64,000 nt of DNA from Flavobacteriaceae bacterium PS02293 (GCA_029960045.1 JASCOV010000001.1:62001-126000); one strand, 5' to 3'; shown: positions 53,190-62,720, counted from the stretch's first letter. Notes: generated by a model not told the origin, from the sequence alone. Numbers and translations: made by a program.

Positions 53190-55631
53190 TTGAAAAATTA
53201 TATTCTCTTAATTCTTTTCTTCCTGCCACTTGCGGCATTTTCTCAAATTAATCTAAGAGTTCTGAACGAAGAAGACGGGAAACCGGTTTCGGAAGCTGAA
53301 GTTTCTTATAACAACCAAACTTATCAGACTGATAAAAATGGTTACGTAAAAGTGCCTCTTTCAGATTCTGAACAGACTTTAACCGTTCAGAAAGAGAACT
53401 TCAAAGGTTTTTCCAAAGTCATCAAAACAACCCCGAAAACTCAGAATGTAAACGTTCTTTTTTTACAGGCAGCGACTGCTACAGAGATTCAAGAAGTTGT
53501 TTTTCAGAAAAGAGCACGATTCAAAACCAACGATCTTACTTCTGTAGAGATTTCTGCAAAAGAAGCGAAAGAAGTAGCGTCTTTGGCTGGAGGTGTAGAA
53601 GGGCTTTTGAAAAGTTTACCTTCCGTAAACTCCAATGCAGAGCTTAGTTCGCAATATATGGTAAGAGGTGGAAGTTATGATGAGAACTTAATTTATATTA
53701 ATGATATCGAGCTTTATCGTCCATTCTTAATCAGAAATTCTTTGCAGGAAGGAATGAGTATTGTAAATCCGGATATGGTTTCTTCAATTAATTTCTCTGC
53801 CGGTGGTTTTGAACCAAGATATGGCGATAAAATGTCCTCTGCACTGAACATCTATTACAGACAACCAGAGAAATTCGAACTTTCCGGAGAAGCAAGTTTG
53901 ATTGGCGGAAGACTGACGACAGGCTTTGCATCAAAGGATAAAAAATTCACAGGATTAATTTCCGGCCGTTACAGAAATACGAATCTTGTTCTTAATACAC
54001 TGAATGAAGATACAGATTTCAATCCGAGATATATGGATCTTCAGACTTACTTGAATTATCAGTTTAATGAAAAATGGTCATTGTCATTCTTAGGTTACTA
54101 TGCAAAGAACGATTATCAGATGTATCCGAAGCAGAAAGAAGTGGATTTCGGAAGTCTTTTGCAACCGTTGAAACTGACAGTTTTCTATAACGGACAGGAG
54201 GATGACCAGTACAAAAATATGATGGGAACGGTAAGTGTTAACTTCAAACCAAGTAAGAAATGGCATTTTTCACTCGATAATTTTGCTTATCAGAACAGAG
54301 AAAGAGAATATTATTCTATCGCATCGGGTTATATTTTGGAAGCGTTTGACGAGGAAGGAAATCCTGTTGCAGGTTATGATGCCGGAGGTCAAATTGATCA
54401 CGCCAGAAATGATTTATTAGTTAGAGTAGCTGGTTCACAATTTAGAACCAAATTCTCTCCTGACGTAAATACTGATATCGAAGTTGGTGTTAAATACGAA
54501 AGAGAAACCATCAAGGATTTCACAAATGAATGGCAGTTTGTAGATTCTATCGGTTACAGTACGCCAAGAGATTTTGTAATTCCTGGTAATCTGGATACTT
54601 CTGCTCTTAATCTTAAATATTATATCGCTGGACAAAATGATATTAATCCAACAAGGATTTCTGCTTATGCTCAGTTTTCAAAAAAGTTCTTCTGGGGAAC
54701 CAATAAGATATTTATAAACGGAGGTGCAAGGGTTCAAAACTGGAGTTTTAATAAAGAAACATTATTCAGTCCGAGATTACAATTTGCAATCAAACCTGAA
54801 TGGGCAAATACCGATATGTTATTCAGAATTGCTGGAGGTGTTTATTACCAAGCACCATTTTATAAAGAAATTAAGGATTTGACAGGTGCTTTCAATTCAG
54901 ATATCAAGGCTCAGAAATCTTATCAGATCATCCTTGCCAACGATTATGAATTCAAAGTTAAAGAACGAAATTTCAAATTAACAACCGAGGCTTACTACAA
55001 GAAAATGGAAAACTTAATTCCATATTATCTGGATAATGTGAGAGTAAGATATGCCGGAAAAAATAATTCCGAAGGTTATGCTTACGGTTTGGATGCGAGA
55101 TTATTTGGACAATTTGTTCCTGGAATTGATTCTTGGGTTTCTGCGAGTTACGCACGAGTTTACGAAAATATAGAAGGAATGGGTTACATCCCGAGACCTA
55201 CGGATCAGCGTTTCAGATTCTCAATGTTCTATCAGGATTATATGCCGAAATTCCCAAGTATGAGAGTGAATTTGACATTGACTTATGCAAGTGGATTACC
55301 TTCCGGAACGCCAGTTTTATTTGATTCTGCTGGATTGCCAGATTATTTAGCGGCTTATCGCTATCAAAAAACTTTGCCTGCTTACAAGAGAGTTGATATC
55401 GGTTTGACTAAGGTTTTTATCGATCAGAAAGACAATAAAGCAAGTGGCAATTTCTGGGGTAAATTCAAGGAATTGACTTTGGGTGTTCAGATCTTCAACG
55501 CATTTAATATTAATAATACAATCGCCAACCAATGGATCAGCGATGTGAATTCTTCGCCACAATTATATTATCCGGTTCCGGTAAGATTGACAGGAAGATT
55601 CTTCAATGTAAAGCTTGAATTCAAATTATAA
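53190..55631 (+). CDS. TonB-dependent receptor with carboxypeptidase-like N-terminal domain
   Basis: The 813-residue outer-membrane receptor begins with a TTG start codon. The first in-frame ATG lies far inside the plug, and the TTG gives a clean signal peptide (MKNYILLILFFLPLAAFSQ). Residues about 20-95 form a CarboxypepD_reg-like domain. A plug with VEGLLKSLPSVNSNAELSSQYMVRGG and YDENLIYINDIELY follows, then a 22-strand-type barrel ending LTGRFFNVKLEFKL. The EIQEVVF stretch near residue 98 could act as a TonB box. No SusD-type partner follows, so the substrate is unpredictable (siderophore or polymer). Confidence 0.9.
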   Translation: MKNYILLILFFLPLAAFSQINLRVLNEEDGKPVSEAEVSYNNQTYQTDKNGYVKVPLSDSEQTLTVQKENFKGFSKVIKTTPKTQNVNVLFLQAATATEIQEVVFQKRARFKTNDLTSVEISAKEAKEVASLAGGVEGLLKSLPSVNSNAELSSQYMVRGGSYDENLIYINDIELYRPFLIRNSLQEGMSIVNPDMVSSINFSAGGFEPRYGDKMSSALNIYYRQPEKFELSGEASLIGGRLTTGFASKDKKFTGLISGRYRNTNLVLNTLNEDTDFNPRYMDLQTYLNYQFNEKWSLSFLGYYAKNDYQMYPKQKEVDFGSLLQPLKLTVFYNGQEDDQYKNMMGTVSVNFKPSKKWHFSLDNFAYQNREREYYSIASGYILEAFDEEGNPVAGYDAGGQIDHARNDLLVRVAGSQFRTKFSPDVNTDIEVGVKYERETIKDFTNEWQFVDSIGYSTPRDFVIPGNLDTSALNLKYYIAGQNDINPTRISAYAQFSKKFFWGTNKIFINGGARVQNWSFNKETLFSPRLQFAIKPEWANTDMLFRIAGGVYYQAPFYKEIKDLTGAFNSDIKAQKSYQIILANDYEFKVKERNFKLTTEAYYKKMENLIPYYLDNVRVRYAGKNNSEGYAYGLDARLFGQFVPGIDSWVSASYARVYENIEGMGYIPRPTDQRFRFSMFYQDYMPKFPSMRVNLTLTYASGLPSGTPVLFDSAGLPDYLAAYRYQKTLPAYKRVDIGLTKVFIDQKDNKASGNFWGKFKELTLGVQIFNAFNINNTIANQWISDVNSSPQLYYPVPVRLTGRFFNVKLEFKL

Positions 55632-55654
55632 AACCAGTTTAAAATTAATAAAAA

Positions 55655-55909
55655 ATGAAAGATTCAGAAAGCTTATCTCATTTGAGTGATGAACAACTTA
55701 TCAAAAGTTACAACACGGCAAAAGGGATTTTTATTGGTTTTATTGTCGTTTTTGTTTTATTAATTGGAACTGCGATTTTTATTACAGTCAAAAAAGGTTT
55801 TGGCGTTTTTTCAGTCTTACCAATTGTTTTTATTACAATCCTGATTGCAAATTTGACAAACTTCAATAAGCTAAAAACCGAAATGAAAAGTAGGAATCTA
55901 CTTAGTTGA
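55655..55909 (+). CDS. Small two-helix membrane protein
   Basis: The 84-residue protein has a polar start (MKDSESLSHLSDEQLIKSYN) followed by two hydrophobic helices (IFIGFIVVFVLLIGTAIFI and SVLPIVFITILIANL). It begins 23 bases after the TonB receptor and likely shares its transcript. Similar short proteins are common in flavobacteria without a known function. No cysteine or metal motif is present. Confidence 0.75.
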   Translation: MKDSESLSHLSDEQLIKSYNTAKGIFIGFIVVFVLLIGTAIFITVKKGFGVFSVLPIVFITILIANLTNFNKLKTEMKSRNLLS

Positions 55910-55921
55910 TTTTCTCTTAAT

Positions 55922-55961
55922 AAATAAAGAAAGCTTCCAAATTTGGAAGCTTTCTTTATTT
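55922..55961. terminator. Bidirectional terminator, perfect 40-base palindrome
   Basis: Arms 55922-55941 and 55942-55961 are exact reverse complements with no loop. T-rich sequence on the plus strand and A-rich sequence on the other side fit termination in both directions between convergent genes. Confidence 0.85.
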
Positions 55962-55995
55962 CTTTCTTTATAATATAATATCTGATTGTTGATGC

Positions 55996-56712
55996 TTAAA
56001 AGTAAGATCTTATAAACCTCAATTTATGCGTATGTTTATTCTGATCTTTATTAAAAATCCCAGAAGAATCCAGACTGTCAATTCTTACTTTCCCGTGTGC
56101 ATGAATGATTTTTTGGTCTGCCAAGATAATTCCAACGTGAATGATTCTCCCTTCTGAGTTTTCAAAAAACGCCAGATCGCCAGGTTTTGCTTCCTCGATG
56201 AAAGTCAAAACTTCACCGATTTCTGCCTGTTGGTAAGTGTCTCTCGGGATTTTAATTCCGTGAATTTTATAAATAATCTGCGTAAAACCACTGCAATCGA
56301 TTCCGAAAAAACTTTTTCCGCCCCACAAGTAAGGAACATTCAAGAATTCTTTTGCGCAGTTCACAATGCTTTCGCTGAGGTCGTGTCCACGCGTTGGTGA
56401 GCTGGTTTCAAAAGTCACTTCTGATCCCATAGATAGCAATGTTCTTCCACTTTCCGTCATAGTCGATTGGAAAGGCTCTTTGATCAAATTGATTTTTCTG
56501 GATACTAAATATTCGTCTGAAACGGGTGTGATTTGTTTTGTGTCCATCCACGCTTCATAATTATCGTAATGTGTTCGGATCCTTGTCCAATTATTGGAAA
56601 CATCAATGATTTCGGCAGATTCGCCGTACAAAAGTTGAGATACGATTTCACTTTTATCAGAGCAGTCAGCTCTCAATGGAGCGATGGAAACATTGCAAAT
56701 TCCTTTGTTCAT
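55996..56712 (-). CDS. NlpC/P60 family C40 peptidase with SH3-like domains
   Basis: The 238-residue protein has SH3-like repeats in its first 105 residues (IIDVSNNWTRIRT) and a C40 peptidase domain from about 115. The catalytic Cys140 is in GIDCSGFTQI, His192 in IIHVGIIL, and a third polar residue at His204 in KIIHAHGKV. Such enzymes cut gamma-D-glutamyl-diaminopimelate bonds in cell-wall peptides. No signal peptide is seen, which suggests action on imported muropeptides in the cytoplasm (YkfC-like). It is 33 bases downstream of the methyltransferase gene on the same strand. Confidence 0.9.
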   Translation of the reverse strand: MNKGICNVSIAPLRADCSDKSEIVSQLLYGESAEIIDVSNNWTRIRTHYDNYEAWMDTKQITPVSDEYLVSRKINLIKEPFQSTMTESGRTLLSMGSEVTFETSSPTRGHDLSESIVNCAKEFLNVPYLWGGKSFFGIDCSGFTQIIYKIHGIKIPRDTYQQAEIGEVLTFIEEAKPGDLAFFENSEGRIIHVGIILADQKIIHAHGKVRIDSLDSSGIFNKDQNKHTHKLRFIRSYF

Positions 56713-56745
56713 TTTCTATGGATTACGAATTTAAAAGTACGAATT

Positions 56746-57393
56746 TTATTTCTTTCTGATGAGATGCAATCCGTCTCGCAAAGGTAAGATTAGATTTTCG
56801 AAATCGGGATCTTCTGCTACGATTTTGTTCACGAGCTTGATCTGTTCTGTCTGTTTGTCTTTCGGATTGTTTTCTAGAACTTTTCCATACCACAAAACGT
56901 TATCAATAAGGATGATGCTTCCGGAACGCAGGTTTAGTTTGATGAGTTTCAAATATTCCAGATAGCTTTCTTTGTCCGCATCTATGAAAATGAGATCCCA
57001 AATTTTATCCAGTTTTTTGATTTCTTCTTTCGCATCACCGATGATAAATTCGATTTGATCTTTATAATCACTTTCTGCAAAATATTTTTTTGGAATGTAG
57101 GCTAGATCTTCATTCTTATCGATGGTGTATATTTTTCCGTCTTTTGGCAAACCTTCTGCAATACTAAGCGCAGCATAGCCTGTGAAAGTTCCAATTTCTA
57201 AAACATTTTTCGGACTGATGATGTGAGATAAAATACTCAGTAATCTGCCTTGCAAATAGCCGGAGATCATGTGAGGTTGTGTTGTCTTTTGGTAAGTTTC
57301 TTTTCTTAATTTTTTTAGAATCGCTGGTTCTTCGGAAGCGTTGTCTTCCAGGTAGCGGTCCATTTCTTTGTCTAATTCTTCGAAATAACTCAT
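56746..57393 (-). CDS. O-methyltransferase, class I SAM-dependent
   Basis: The 215-residue enzyme has a Rossmann-like fold with the SAM-binding motif VLEIGTFTGYAALSIAEGLP and a metal-binding DLIFIDADKESY. The layout is that of bacterial catechol/caffeoyl-CoA-type O-methyltransferases (YrrM-like). The substrate is unknown. A full -33/-7 promoter lies upstream at 57423-57453. It leads a probable two-gene operon with the NlpC/P60 gene, although the two activities have no clear link. Confidence 0.92.
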   Translation of the reverse strand: MSYFEELDKEMDRYLEDNASEEPAILKKLRKETYQKTTQPHMISGYLQGRLLSILSHIISPKNVLEIGTFTGYAALSIAEGLPKDGKIYTIDKNEDLAYIPKKYFAESDYKDQIEFIIGDAKEEIKKLDKIWDLIFIDADKESYLEYLKLIKLNLRSGSIILIDNVLWYGKVLENNPKDKQTEQIKLVNKIVAEDPDFENLILPLRDGLHLIRKK

Positions 57394-57422
57394 TTTAATT
57401 TTAGAGTTTTTGGTTTAAAGTC

Positions 57423-57453
57423 CAAAGTTAATCTAATTTGAAATTAACTACAA
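57423..57453 (-). promoter_or_regulatory. Bacteroidota-type promoter for the methyltransferase operon
   Basis: On the minus strand, TTG (57453-57451) is followed after 20 bases by TAACTTTG (57430-57423), an exact -7 match, 30 bases before the start. Confidence 0.6.
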
Positions 57454-57498
57454 TTTTACCTAACATTTGACTTTTTGAATTCCTATAATTATAAAAAA

Positions 57499-57576
57499 CA
57501 CTTCGACTCCGCTCAGTGTGACAATTTCTAATATCAAACTTGCTATTTGGATGTCAGTCTGAGCGGAGTCGAAGAC
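57499..57576. repeat. Family A palindrome, second copy
   Basis: Arms 57499-57523 and 57552-57576 repeat the arms at 37059-37135 base for base; the loop differs. It lies in the 394-base gap 57394-57787, which also holds the promoter, the family C copy and a terminator. Confidence 0.85.
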
Positions 57577-57637
57577 TTTTTAAATTGAAAACCATTCTAC
57601 TTAATTACAAAGCATTTTAGATTGAATGACGAATCCG

Positions 57638-57722
57638 CAGCCCGACTTGAGTGGAAATCCTTTTTTGTAGTTGGAAAAGCGAGGGCAAAAAGATTGGGAA
57701 CGGAAGGCGGAAAAAGCTGCCC
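57638..57722. repeat. Family C dispersed element, opposite orientation
   Basis: AGCCCGACTTGAGTGGAAAT and CGGAAGGCGG...AGCTGCCC match the reverse complement of the 51261-51373 ends with scattered differences (for example CGGAAGGCGG versus CGGAAAGCGGG). Confidence 0.7.
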
Positions 57723-57733
57723 AAATAATTACA

Positions 57734-57767
57734 CAAAAAAACCTCGCCATTTCTGACAAGGTTTTAA
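57734..57767 (-). terminator. Terminator of the OmpA-family gene
   Basis: On the minus strand a stem AAAACCTTG...CGAGGTTTT (one wobble) is followed by seven Ts, 20 bases after the stop codon. Confidence 0.75.
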
Positions 57768-57787
57768 AATATAATTCAAAGAATCGT

Positions 57788-58624
57788 TTATTTTTTCACT
57801 GGAGCGATGTCCATCAATTTCATAAACTCATCCAGTTTCGGCATAATGATAATCTCCGTTCTACGGTTTTCACCTCTTCCGGAAACTGATGCATTTGTAG
57901 TTTTAGGATTGTACTCCGATCTACCACCAGCAGTGATTCTGTTAGGATTCACACCAAATTGGTTTTGTAAAACTTTCGCAACAGCAGTCGCTCTAAGAGC
58001 AGAAAGATCCCAGTTGTCTCTTGGTGCGTTGGCGCTTGTAAGTGGCGTGTTATCTGTATTACCTTCTATCAATACGCTGTAGGTATCATAGTCGTTGATC
58101 ACTTTCGCAACCTTTGCTAAAACATCTGCTGCAGCTGGCTGAATCTCATATTTACCAACTTGATAAAGCATTTTGTCTGATAATGAGATCAATACAACAC
58201 CTTTTAAAACTTTCACGTCTACATCCTGATCTGCAATATTGTCAAGAGAACGTTTCAGTTTGTTAGACAAAGCCATATTCAAACTGTCATTTTTGCTTTT
58301 TCCAGAGATCAGTTGTTTAATGTAAGCATTGGAAGCGTTGATCTCTCCGACCAATTTATCAATGTTAGTTGAACCTTTTCCTGCATTAGCAAGACAAGCG
58401 TCAAGACTGGATTTCAATGCGTTGTTTTGTCCAACCAATAGATCATTCTGACCTTTAAGTGAACCATTTTCGCCTTTCAAGTCTTGGATTTGGCGCATTC
58501 TTTCGCCAGCGTCTTCAATACATTGTTTGTAATTCAGATTGAGGGCATCGAATTGTTTTTTGCTGACACAAGAGGTTAGGGAAAGTCCCATTACGGCAAT
58601 TGTCAGAATCTTGAATAATCTCAT
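57788..58624 (-). CDS. OmpA-family lipoprotein
   Basis: The 278-residue protein has a lipobox LTSC (Cys19) and a coiled-coil-like region (about 30-80, with NGSLKGQNDLLVGQNNALKS). A C-terminal OmpA/MotB peptidoglycan-binding domain (about 150-265) holds GNTDNTPL, LSALRATAVAKVL and GRGENRRTEI. It probably tethers the outer membrane to peptidoglycan. The mid region DVKVLKGVVLISLSDKMLY is conserved in Bacteroidota OmpA lipoproteins. It is transcribed alone. Confidence 0.92.
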   Translation of the reverse strand: MRLFKILTIAVMGLSLTSCVSKKQFDALNLNYKQCIEDAGERMRQIQDLKGENGSLKGQNDLLVGQNNALKSSLDACLANAGKGSTNIDKLVGEINASNAYIKQLISGKSKNDSLNMALSNKLKRSLDNIADQDVDVKVLKGVVLISLSDKMLYQVGKYEIQPAAADVLAKVAKVINDYDTYSVLIEGNTDNTPLTSANAPRDNWDLSALRATAVAKVLQNQFGVNPNRITAGGRSEYNPKTTNASVSGRGENRRTEIIIMPKLDEFMKLMDIAPVKK

Positions 58625-58700
58625 ATGTAAATAATTTATTTGTTTTTAATATAGTTCTGGATGGTAATTTTAACATTTCAAAAGTAAGAATTAATAAACG

Positions 58701-58708
58701 TATATTTG
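58701..58708 (+). promoter_or_regulatory. Candidate -7 box for tilS
   Basis: TATATTTG matches TAnnTTTG exactly, 31 bases before the GTG start of tilS. No -33 TTG. Confidence 0.5.
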
Positions 58709-58739
58709 TGTCTATAACTTAATATTTCGTTATAAAATT

Positions 58740-60038
58740 GTGTTAAGTCTCTTAAAATTTCAAAATGCTCTCGAGCAATTACTAATTCAGTCACAACAAA
58801 AAACATACCTTTTAGCCGTAAGTGGAGGCGTGGACTCTATGGTTTTGGCTGATTTGTTTCAGGTTTTAGGTTTTAATTTTCAAGTTGCGCACATTAATTA
58901 TCATCTTCGTAATGAGGATTCTAACCTCGATCAGAAGCTGGTTTCAGACTTTTGTGATAAGCACAATATACCATTCCATTTATATGAAGTTTCGGAGAAA
59001 GATAACAAGCCGGAAAATTCTATTCAGAATTGGGCGAGAGAATTGCGTTATCAGTTTTTTCGAAAAATCCAAACCGAACAAAATCTCGAATATATTGTAA
59101 CGGCTCATCATCTGAACGACCAGTTGGAAACTTTTATCATCAACCTTTCAAAAGCTTCCGGAATAAAAGGCTTGAGTGGAATTCCTGCAAACGAGAATAA
59201 TATTATTCGTCCTCTTCTTAATTTTTCTAAGGATGAAATTTATGAGCTTGCACAACAAAACAAGATTGAGTTTCGAGAAGATGTTTCTAATCAGAAAACG
59301 GATTATCTAAGGAATAAAATTCGACATAATGTTGTTCCGGAATTAGAAAAGATCAATGATAATTTCCTTCAGAATTTTTCAAAAAGCATTGAGATTCTTA
59401 ATCAGACAAAAGATGTTCTGAATGATTTGATTAATGAAAAAATCAATGGTTTCAAATCTAATGAAGAAACAGGACAAACTATTATTGATAAGGAAAAATT
59501 CGGAAAAGAATCAGATTTAATTCAGTTTGAGGTTTTGAAAAGATTTGGTTTTACAGATGAAAATGAAATGAAAAAAATCTTTATAGCACAAACAGGAAGT
59601 TCATTTTACAATCCAGAATATCAATTAATCATTAATAGAAATGAATTGATTGTCAGTAAGAAGTTAGAAGTTAGAAGTGAGAATTTAGAAGAAATAGAAC
59701 TTGAAATTAAGGAGCGCAAAATTTTAATTCCAGAAAATATTCAAGACGAAATCAGAGAATTCGGAAATTGTGATTGGAAAATCGATAAAAATAAAATCAA
59801 ATTACCTTTGAAATTGAGAAAGAAACAAAAAGGCGATGTGTTTTTCCCTATCGGAATGATTGGCAAAAAGAAAGTCTCCAAGTTTTTTAAGGACGAAAAA
59901 ATCTCTATTTTAGCCAAGCAAAAAATCTGGCTTCTTTGCGATGCTAATGATCAGATTGTCGGTGTTTTACCTTTTCGGCAAGATGGACGGTTTGTTTCTA
60001 GCGATAATTTGATCAGTAAATTAATAATAAAATTGTAA
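58740..60038 (+). CDS. tilS: tRNA(Ile)-lysidine synthase
   Basis: The 432-residue N-type ATP pyrophosphatase has the SGGVDS motif at residues 28-33 (LLAVSGGVDSMVLADL). HINYHLRNEDSNLDQ and TAHHLNDQLETF complete the active site. It modifies C34 of the tRNA for AUA with lysine so that isoleucine is read correctly. A GTG start codon is used; no nearby in-frame ATG precedes it. The C-terminal domain (about 335-432) with RKKQKGDVFFPIGMIGKKKV fits TilS. A family B palindrome follows 6 bases after its stop. Confidence 0.95.
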   Translation: MLSLLKFQNALEQLLIQSQQKTYLLAVSGGVDSMVLADLFQVLGFNFQVAHINYHLRNEDSNLDQKLVSDFCDKHNIPFHLYEVSEKDNKPENSIQNWARELRYQFFRKIQTEQNLEYIVTAHHLNDQLETFIINLSKASGIKGLSGIPANENNIIRPLLNFSKDEIYELAQQNKIEFREDVSNQKTDYLRNKIRHNVVPELEKINDNFLQNFSKSIEILNQTKDVLNDLINEKINGFKSNEETGQTIIDKEKFGKESDLIQFEVLKRFGFTDENEMKKIFIAQTGSSFYNPEYQLIINRNELIVSKKLEVRSENLEEIELEIKERKILIPENIQDEIREFGNCDWKIDKNKIKLPLKLRKKQKGDVFFPIGMIGKKKVSKFFKDEKISILAKQKIWLLCDANDQIVGVLPFRQDGRFVSSDNLISKLIIKL

Positions 60039-60044
60039 ACATAT

Positions 60045-60098
60045 TTTTGTCATTCCGTAGGAATCTAAACAATGCTGAGATTCCTACGAATGACAAAA
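60045..60098. repeat. Family B palindrome, second copy
   Basis: Arms 60045-60066 and 60078-60098 are reverse complements apart from one missing base. It lies between tilS and the DsbD gene and contains an in-frame TTG at 60047 that should not be taken as the DsbD start. Confidence 0.85.
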
Positions 60099-60121
60099 TA
60101 GCGTTTAAAAATATATCTAAA

Positions 60122-62185
60122 ATGAAAGATCTAAAACTAGTGTTATCCACACTTTTTATATTTATAATCACAATCTTCAACGCGCAAATCAAAAATCCGG
60201 TCAAGTTCAAATTTGATGTGGTTTCTGTGGGAAAGGACGAATATGAAGCAGTTTTAACTGGAACGATTGAAGATAAATGGCACGTCTATTCAAAAGACCT
60301 TCCGCCAGATTCCGGAATTCCTACTGAATTTAAAATCACATCAAAAGATGGAATTCAATTAATCGGAAAAGTGACTGAAGTTGGTAAAAAGCACGATGAA
60401 TTTTCGGAAGCTTTCGGAGCTCAAATCGTTTATTACTCGGATAAAGTACTTTTTAAACAAAAATTCAAGCCAAAAGATGCTTCCAAACCTGCAACAATTA
60501 CAGCGGAAATAATGTATCAGACTTGTAACGACAGGGTTTGTCTAGCTCCAAATACTTTAGAATTTGAAAAACAAATCGCTGGAAATGTGCCTGCTGCTCA
60601 AGAGAATATTGGAAAAACAAAAGATAAAGTTTATGAAGTTGCGCCTGCCGGAAAAGTAGGAACTATTTTGAAACCTGTAAATATTGAAACTTCAACCGTT
60701 ACAAAACAGGATGGCTTAAAAATAAACTCTTTGGATTTCAAGAATCCATTGACGAATTGTGGAACTGTTCAGCAAAAACCAAATGATGATAACTGGTTGG
60801 TTCTAGGACTTGGTTTCTTAGGTGGTTTGATTGCATTGCTCACACCGTGCGTTTTCCCAATGATTCCATTGACGGTTTCGTTCTTTACAAAAGGTAACAA
60901 AGACAAGTCGAAAGGTAAACGTGATGCTTTTATTTATGGATTTTTCATCCTTTTGATTTTCGTTTTATTGAGTATTCCGTTTCATATTATTGATGGAATT
61001 TCGGGAAATATTTTCAATCAGATTTCAACTAATATTTGGCTGAATTTATTCTTCTTTGCTATATTCCTATTCTTTGCACTAAGCTTTTTTGGCTATTACG
61101 AAATTACTTTGCCGAGCTCAATTGCCAATAAATCTTCCAAAGCAGAGGAAGCTGGCGGAATGATTGGTATTTTCTTTATGGCTTTGACTTTGGTCATTGT
61201 TTCATTCTCCTGTACAGGTCCGATTTTAGGAAGTTTATTGGGTGGAGTTGTAGCCGGAGCTACAAATGTTCCAACTCTTTTAACCTTCGCTTTAGGTGGT
61301 TTTGGATTAGCTTGGGCATTGGTTTTCGGTTTGTTGGCTTTGTTTCCTCAAGCGCTTCAAAGTTTGCCAAAATCTGGCGGTTGGATGAATACCGTGAAAG
61401 TTGTTCTTGGTTTCATTGAATTAGCTTTAGCTTTAAAATTCCTTTCAAAAGCGGATTTGGTTTCCAAAACGTTCTTATTGAAAAGAGAATTGTTTATCGC
61501 GATCTGGATCATCATTGCAATTGGATTGGTCATTTATTTATTCGGAAAAATCAGATTTCCTCACGATGATAAGAAACCGAAAATTAGTTTAGGAAGAAGG
61601 ATTATTGGTGTGTTCGGAATTGTATTTGTTGGATATTTGATTCAAGGATTGATTCCTTCAGAAAAACCCAAACTGCAGTTGTTAAGCGGGATTTTACCTC
61701 CGTTGAATGTCAGCTATTTCCACGACGAAAAAGACGGAATTCTTGGTTTGAAACCTTATCATAATTATTTCGAAGCGATAGAAGCTGCGAAGAAAGAGAA
61801 CAAGCCTGTCTTAATAGATTTCACTGGTTACGGTTGTGAAAATTGCCGAAAAATGGAAGAATTTGTCTGGAGTCAGGATGATGTTTTACCGATTCTTCAA
61901 AATGATTTGATTATCGCGTCTGTTTATGTTGATGATAAAGAAGAGCTACCAGAAAATGAGCAGATCAAAATTGATATGGGCGAAGGTCAAATGAAGAAAA
62001 TCAAAACGATTGGCGATAAATGGAGCTTGTTCCAACAGGTTAATTTTAATAATAATTCCCAGCCGCATTATGTTTTGGTAACACCGGATCAGAAAGTAAT
62101 TAATTCCCCAGTTTCCGGATATATGCCGAAAGAAGATTTTAAAAAATTCCTGAAATGTGGAATTGAGTTTTATAAGAATAAATAA
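60122..62185 (+). CDS. dsbD: Protein-disulfide reductase DsbD
   Basis: The 687-residue protein carries electrons from cytoplasmic thioredoxin across the inner membrane. An N-terminal signal peptide precedes a periplasmic alpha domain with Cys135 and Cys140 (TCNDRVC). An eight-helix beta domain follows with the buried pair Cys243 (PCVFPMIP) and Cys364 (SCTGPILGS), and a C-terminal thioredoxin domain has CENC at 572-575 (DFTGYGCENCRK). All six cysteines needed for the relay are present. The ATG at 60122 gives the signal peptide MKDLKLVLSTLFIFIITIFNAQ; a TTG upstream is inside a palindrome. It is 2 bases upstream of the GNAT gene. Confidence 0.93.
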   Translation: MKDLKLVLSTLFIFIITIFNAQIKNPVKFKFDVVSVGKDEYEAVLTGTIEDKWHVYSKDLPPDSGIPTEFKITSKDGIQLIGKVTEVGKKHDEFSEAFGAQIVYYSDKVLFKQKFKPKDASKPATITAEIMYQTCNDRVCLAPNTLEFEKQIAGNVPAAQENIGKTKDKVYEVAPAGKVGTILKPVNIETSTVTKQDGLKINSLDFKNPLTNCGTVQQKPNDDNWLVLGLGFLGGLIALLTPCVFPMIPLTVSFFTKGNKDKSKGKRDAFIYGFFILLIFVLLSIPFHIIDGISGNIFNQISTNIWLNLFFFAIFLFFALSFFGYYEITLPSSIANKSSKAEEAGGMIGIFFMALTLVIVSFSCTGPILGSLLGGVVAGATNVPTLLTFALGGFGLAWALVFGLLALFPQALQSLPKSGGWMNTVKVVLGFIELALALKFLSKADLVSKTFLLKRELFIAIWIIIAIGLVIYLFGKIRFPHDDKKPKISLGRRIIGVFGIVFVGYLIQGLIPSEKPKLQLLSGILPPLNVSYFHDEKDGILGLKPYHNYFEAIEAAKKENKPVLIDFTGYGCENCRKMEEFVWSQDDVLPILQNDLIIASVYVDDKEELPENEQIKIDMGEGQMKKIKTIGDKWSLFQQVNFNNNSQPHYVLVTPDQKVINSPVSGYMPKEDFKKFLKCGIEFYKNK

Positions 62186-62187
62186 AA

Positions 62188-62622
62188 ATGATTTTCAGGG
62201 AAGCTAAAATTGATGACATTTCGCAGATACAAGTTGTTCGCAATTCTGTAAAAGAAAATATGCTGTCAAATCCAAATCTGGTAACCGATGAAGATTGCAA
62301 GGTCTATCTTACTGAAAGAGGAAAAGGTTGGGTTTGTGAAATCAAAAACGAAATCGTTGGTTTTGCGATTGTTGATATGATTGAAAATAATATTTGGGCT
62401 TTATTTGTTAATCCAGAATTTGAAAATCAAGGCATCGGAAAACAATTACACAATATGATGCTGAATTGGTATTTTCAACAAACACAAACTCCTGTTTGGT
62501 TAGGAACTGCACCAAATACAAGAGCTGAAGAATTTTACAAATTATCTGGCTGGAAAGAGATTGGAACGCACGGGAAAGAAGTTAAATTTCAAATGACATC
62601 AGTTGATTGGGAAAATTTATAA
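62188..62622 (+). CDS. GNAT N-acetyltransferase
   Basis: The 144-residue protein has a typical GNAT fold. VNPEFENQGIGKQLHNMML is motif A, the acetyl-CoA-binding loop. WLGTAPNTRAEEFYKLSGW is motif B with the conserved aromatic near the C-terminus. It begins 2 bases after the dsbD stop codon, so the two are co-transcribed. The acceptor is unknown. A hairpin downstream ends the unit. Confidence 0.9.
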   Translation: MIFREAKIDDISQIQVVRNSVKENMLSNPNLVTDEDCKVYLTERGKGWVCEIKNEIVGFAIVDMIENNIWALFVNPEFENQGIGKQLHNMMLNWYFQQTQTPVWLGTAPNTRAEEFYKLSGWKEIGTHGKEVKFQMTSVDWENL

Positions 62623-62679
62623 TTTAATAAATAGTAATTTTGTAATTAATTAAAATATTGGGTACAAAATTTGTATTAA

Positions 62680-62720
62680 AAAATCCATAATGATGATAAA
62701 TCGTTATGGATTTTCTATTT
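62680..62720 (+). terminator. Intrinsic terminator after the GNAT gene
   Basis: An 11-bp perfect stem (62680-62690 with 62704-62714) with a 13-base loop is followed by TTTT and CTATTTT. Confidence 0.75.

Noticed and set aside
60047..60121. Upstream TTG start for dsbD
   Set aside because: The TTG lies within a palindrome and would place the signal peptide internally; the ATG at 60122 gives a clean signal peptide.
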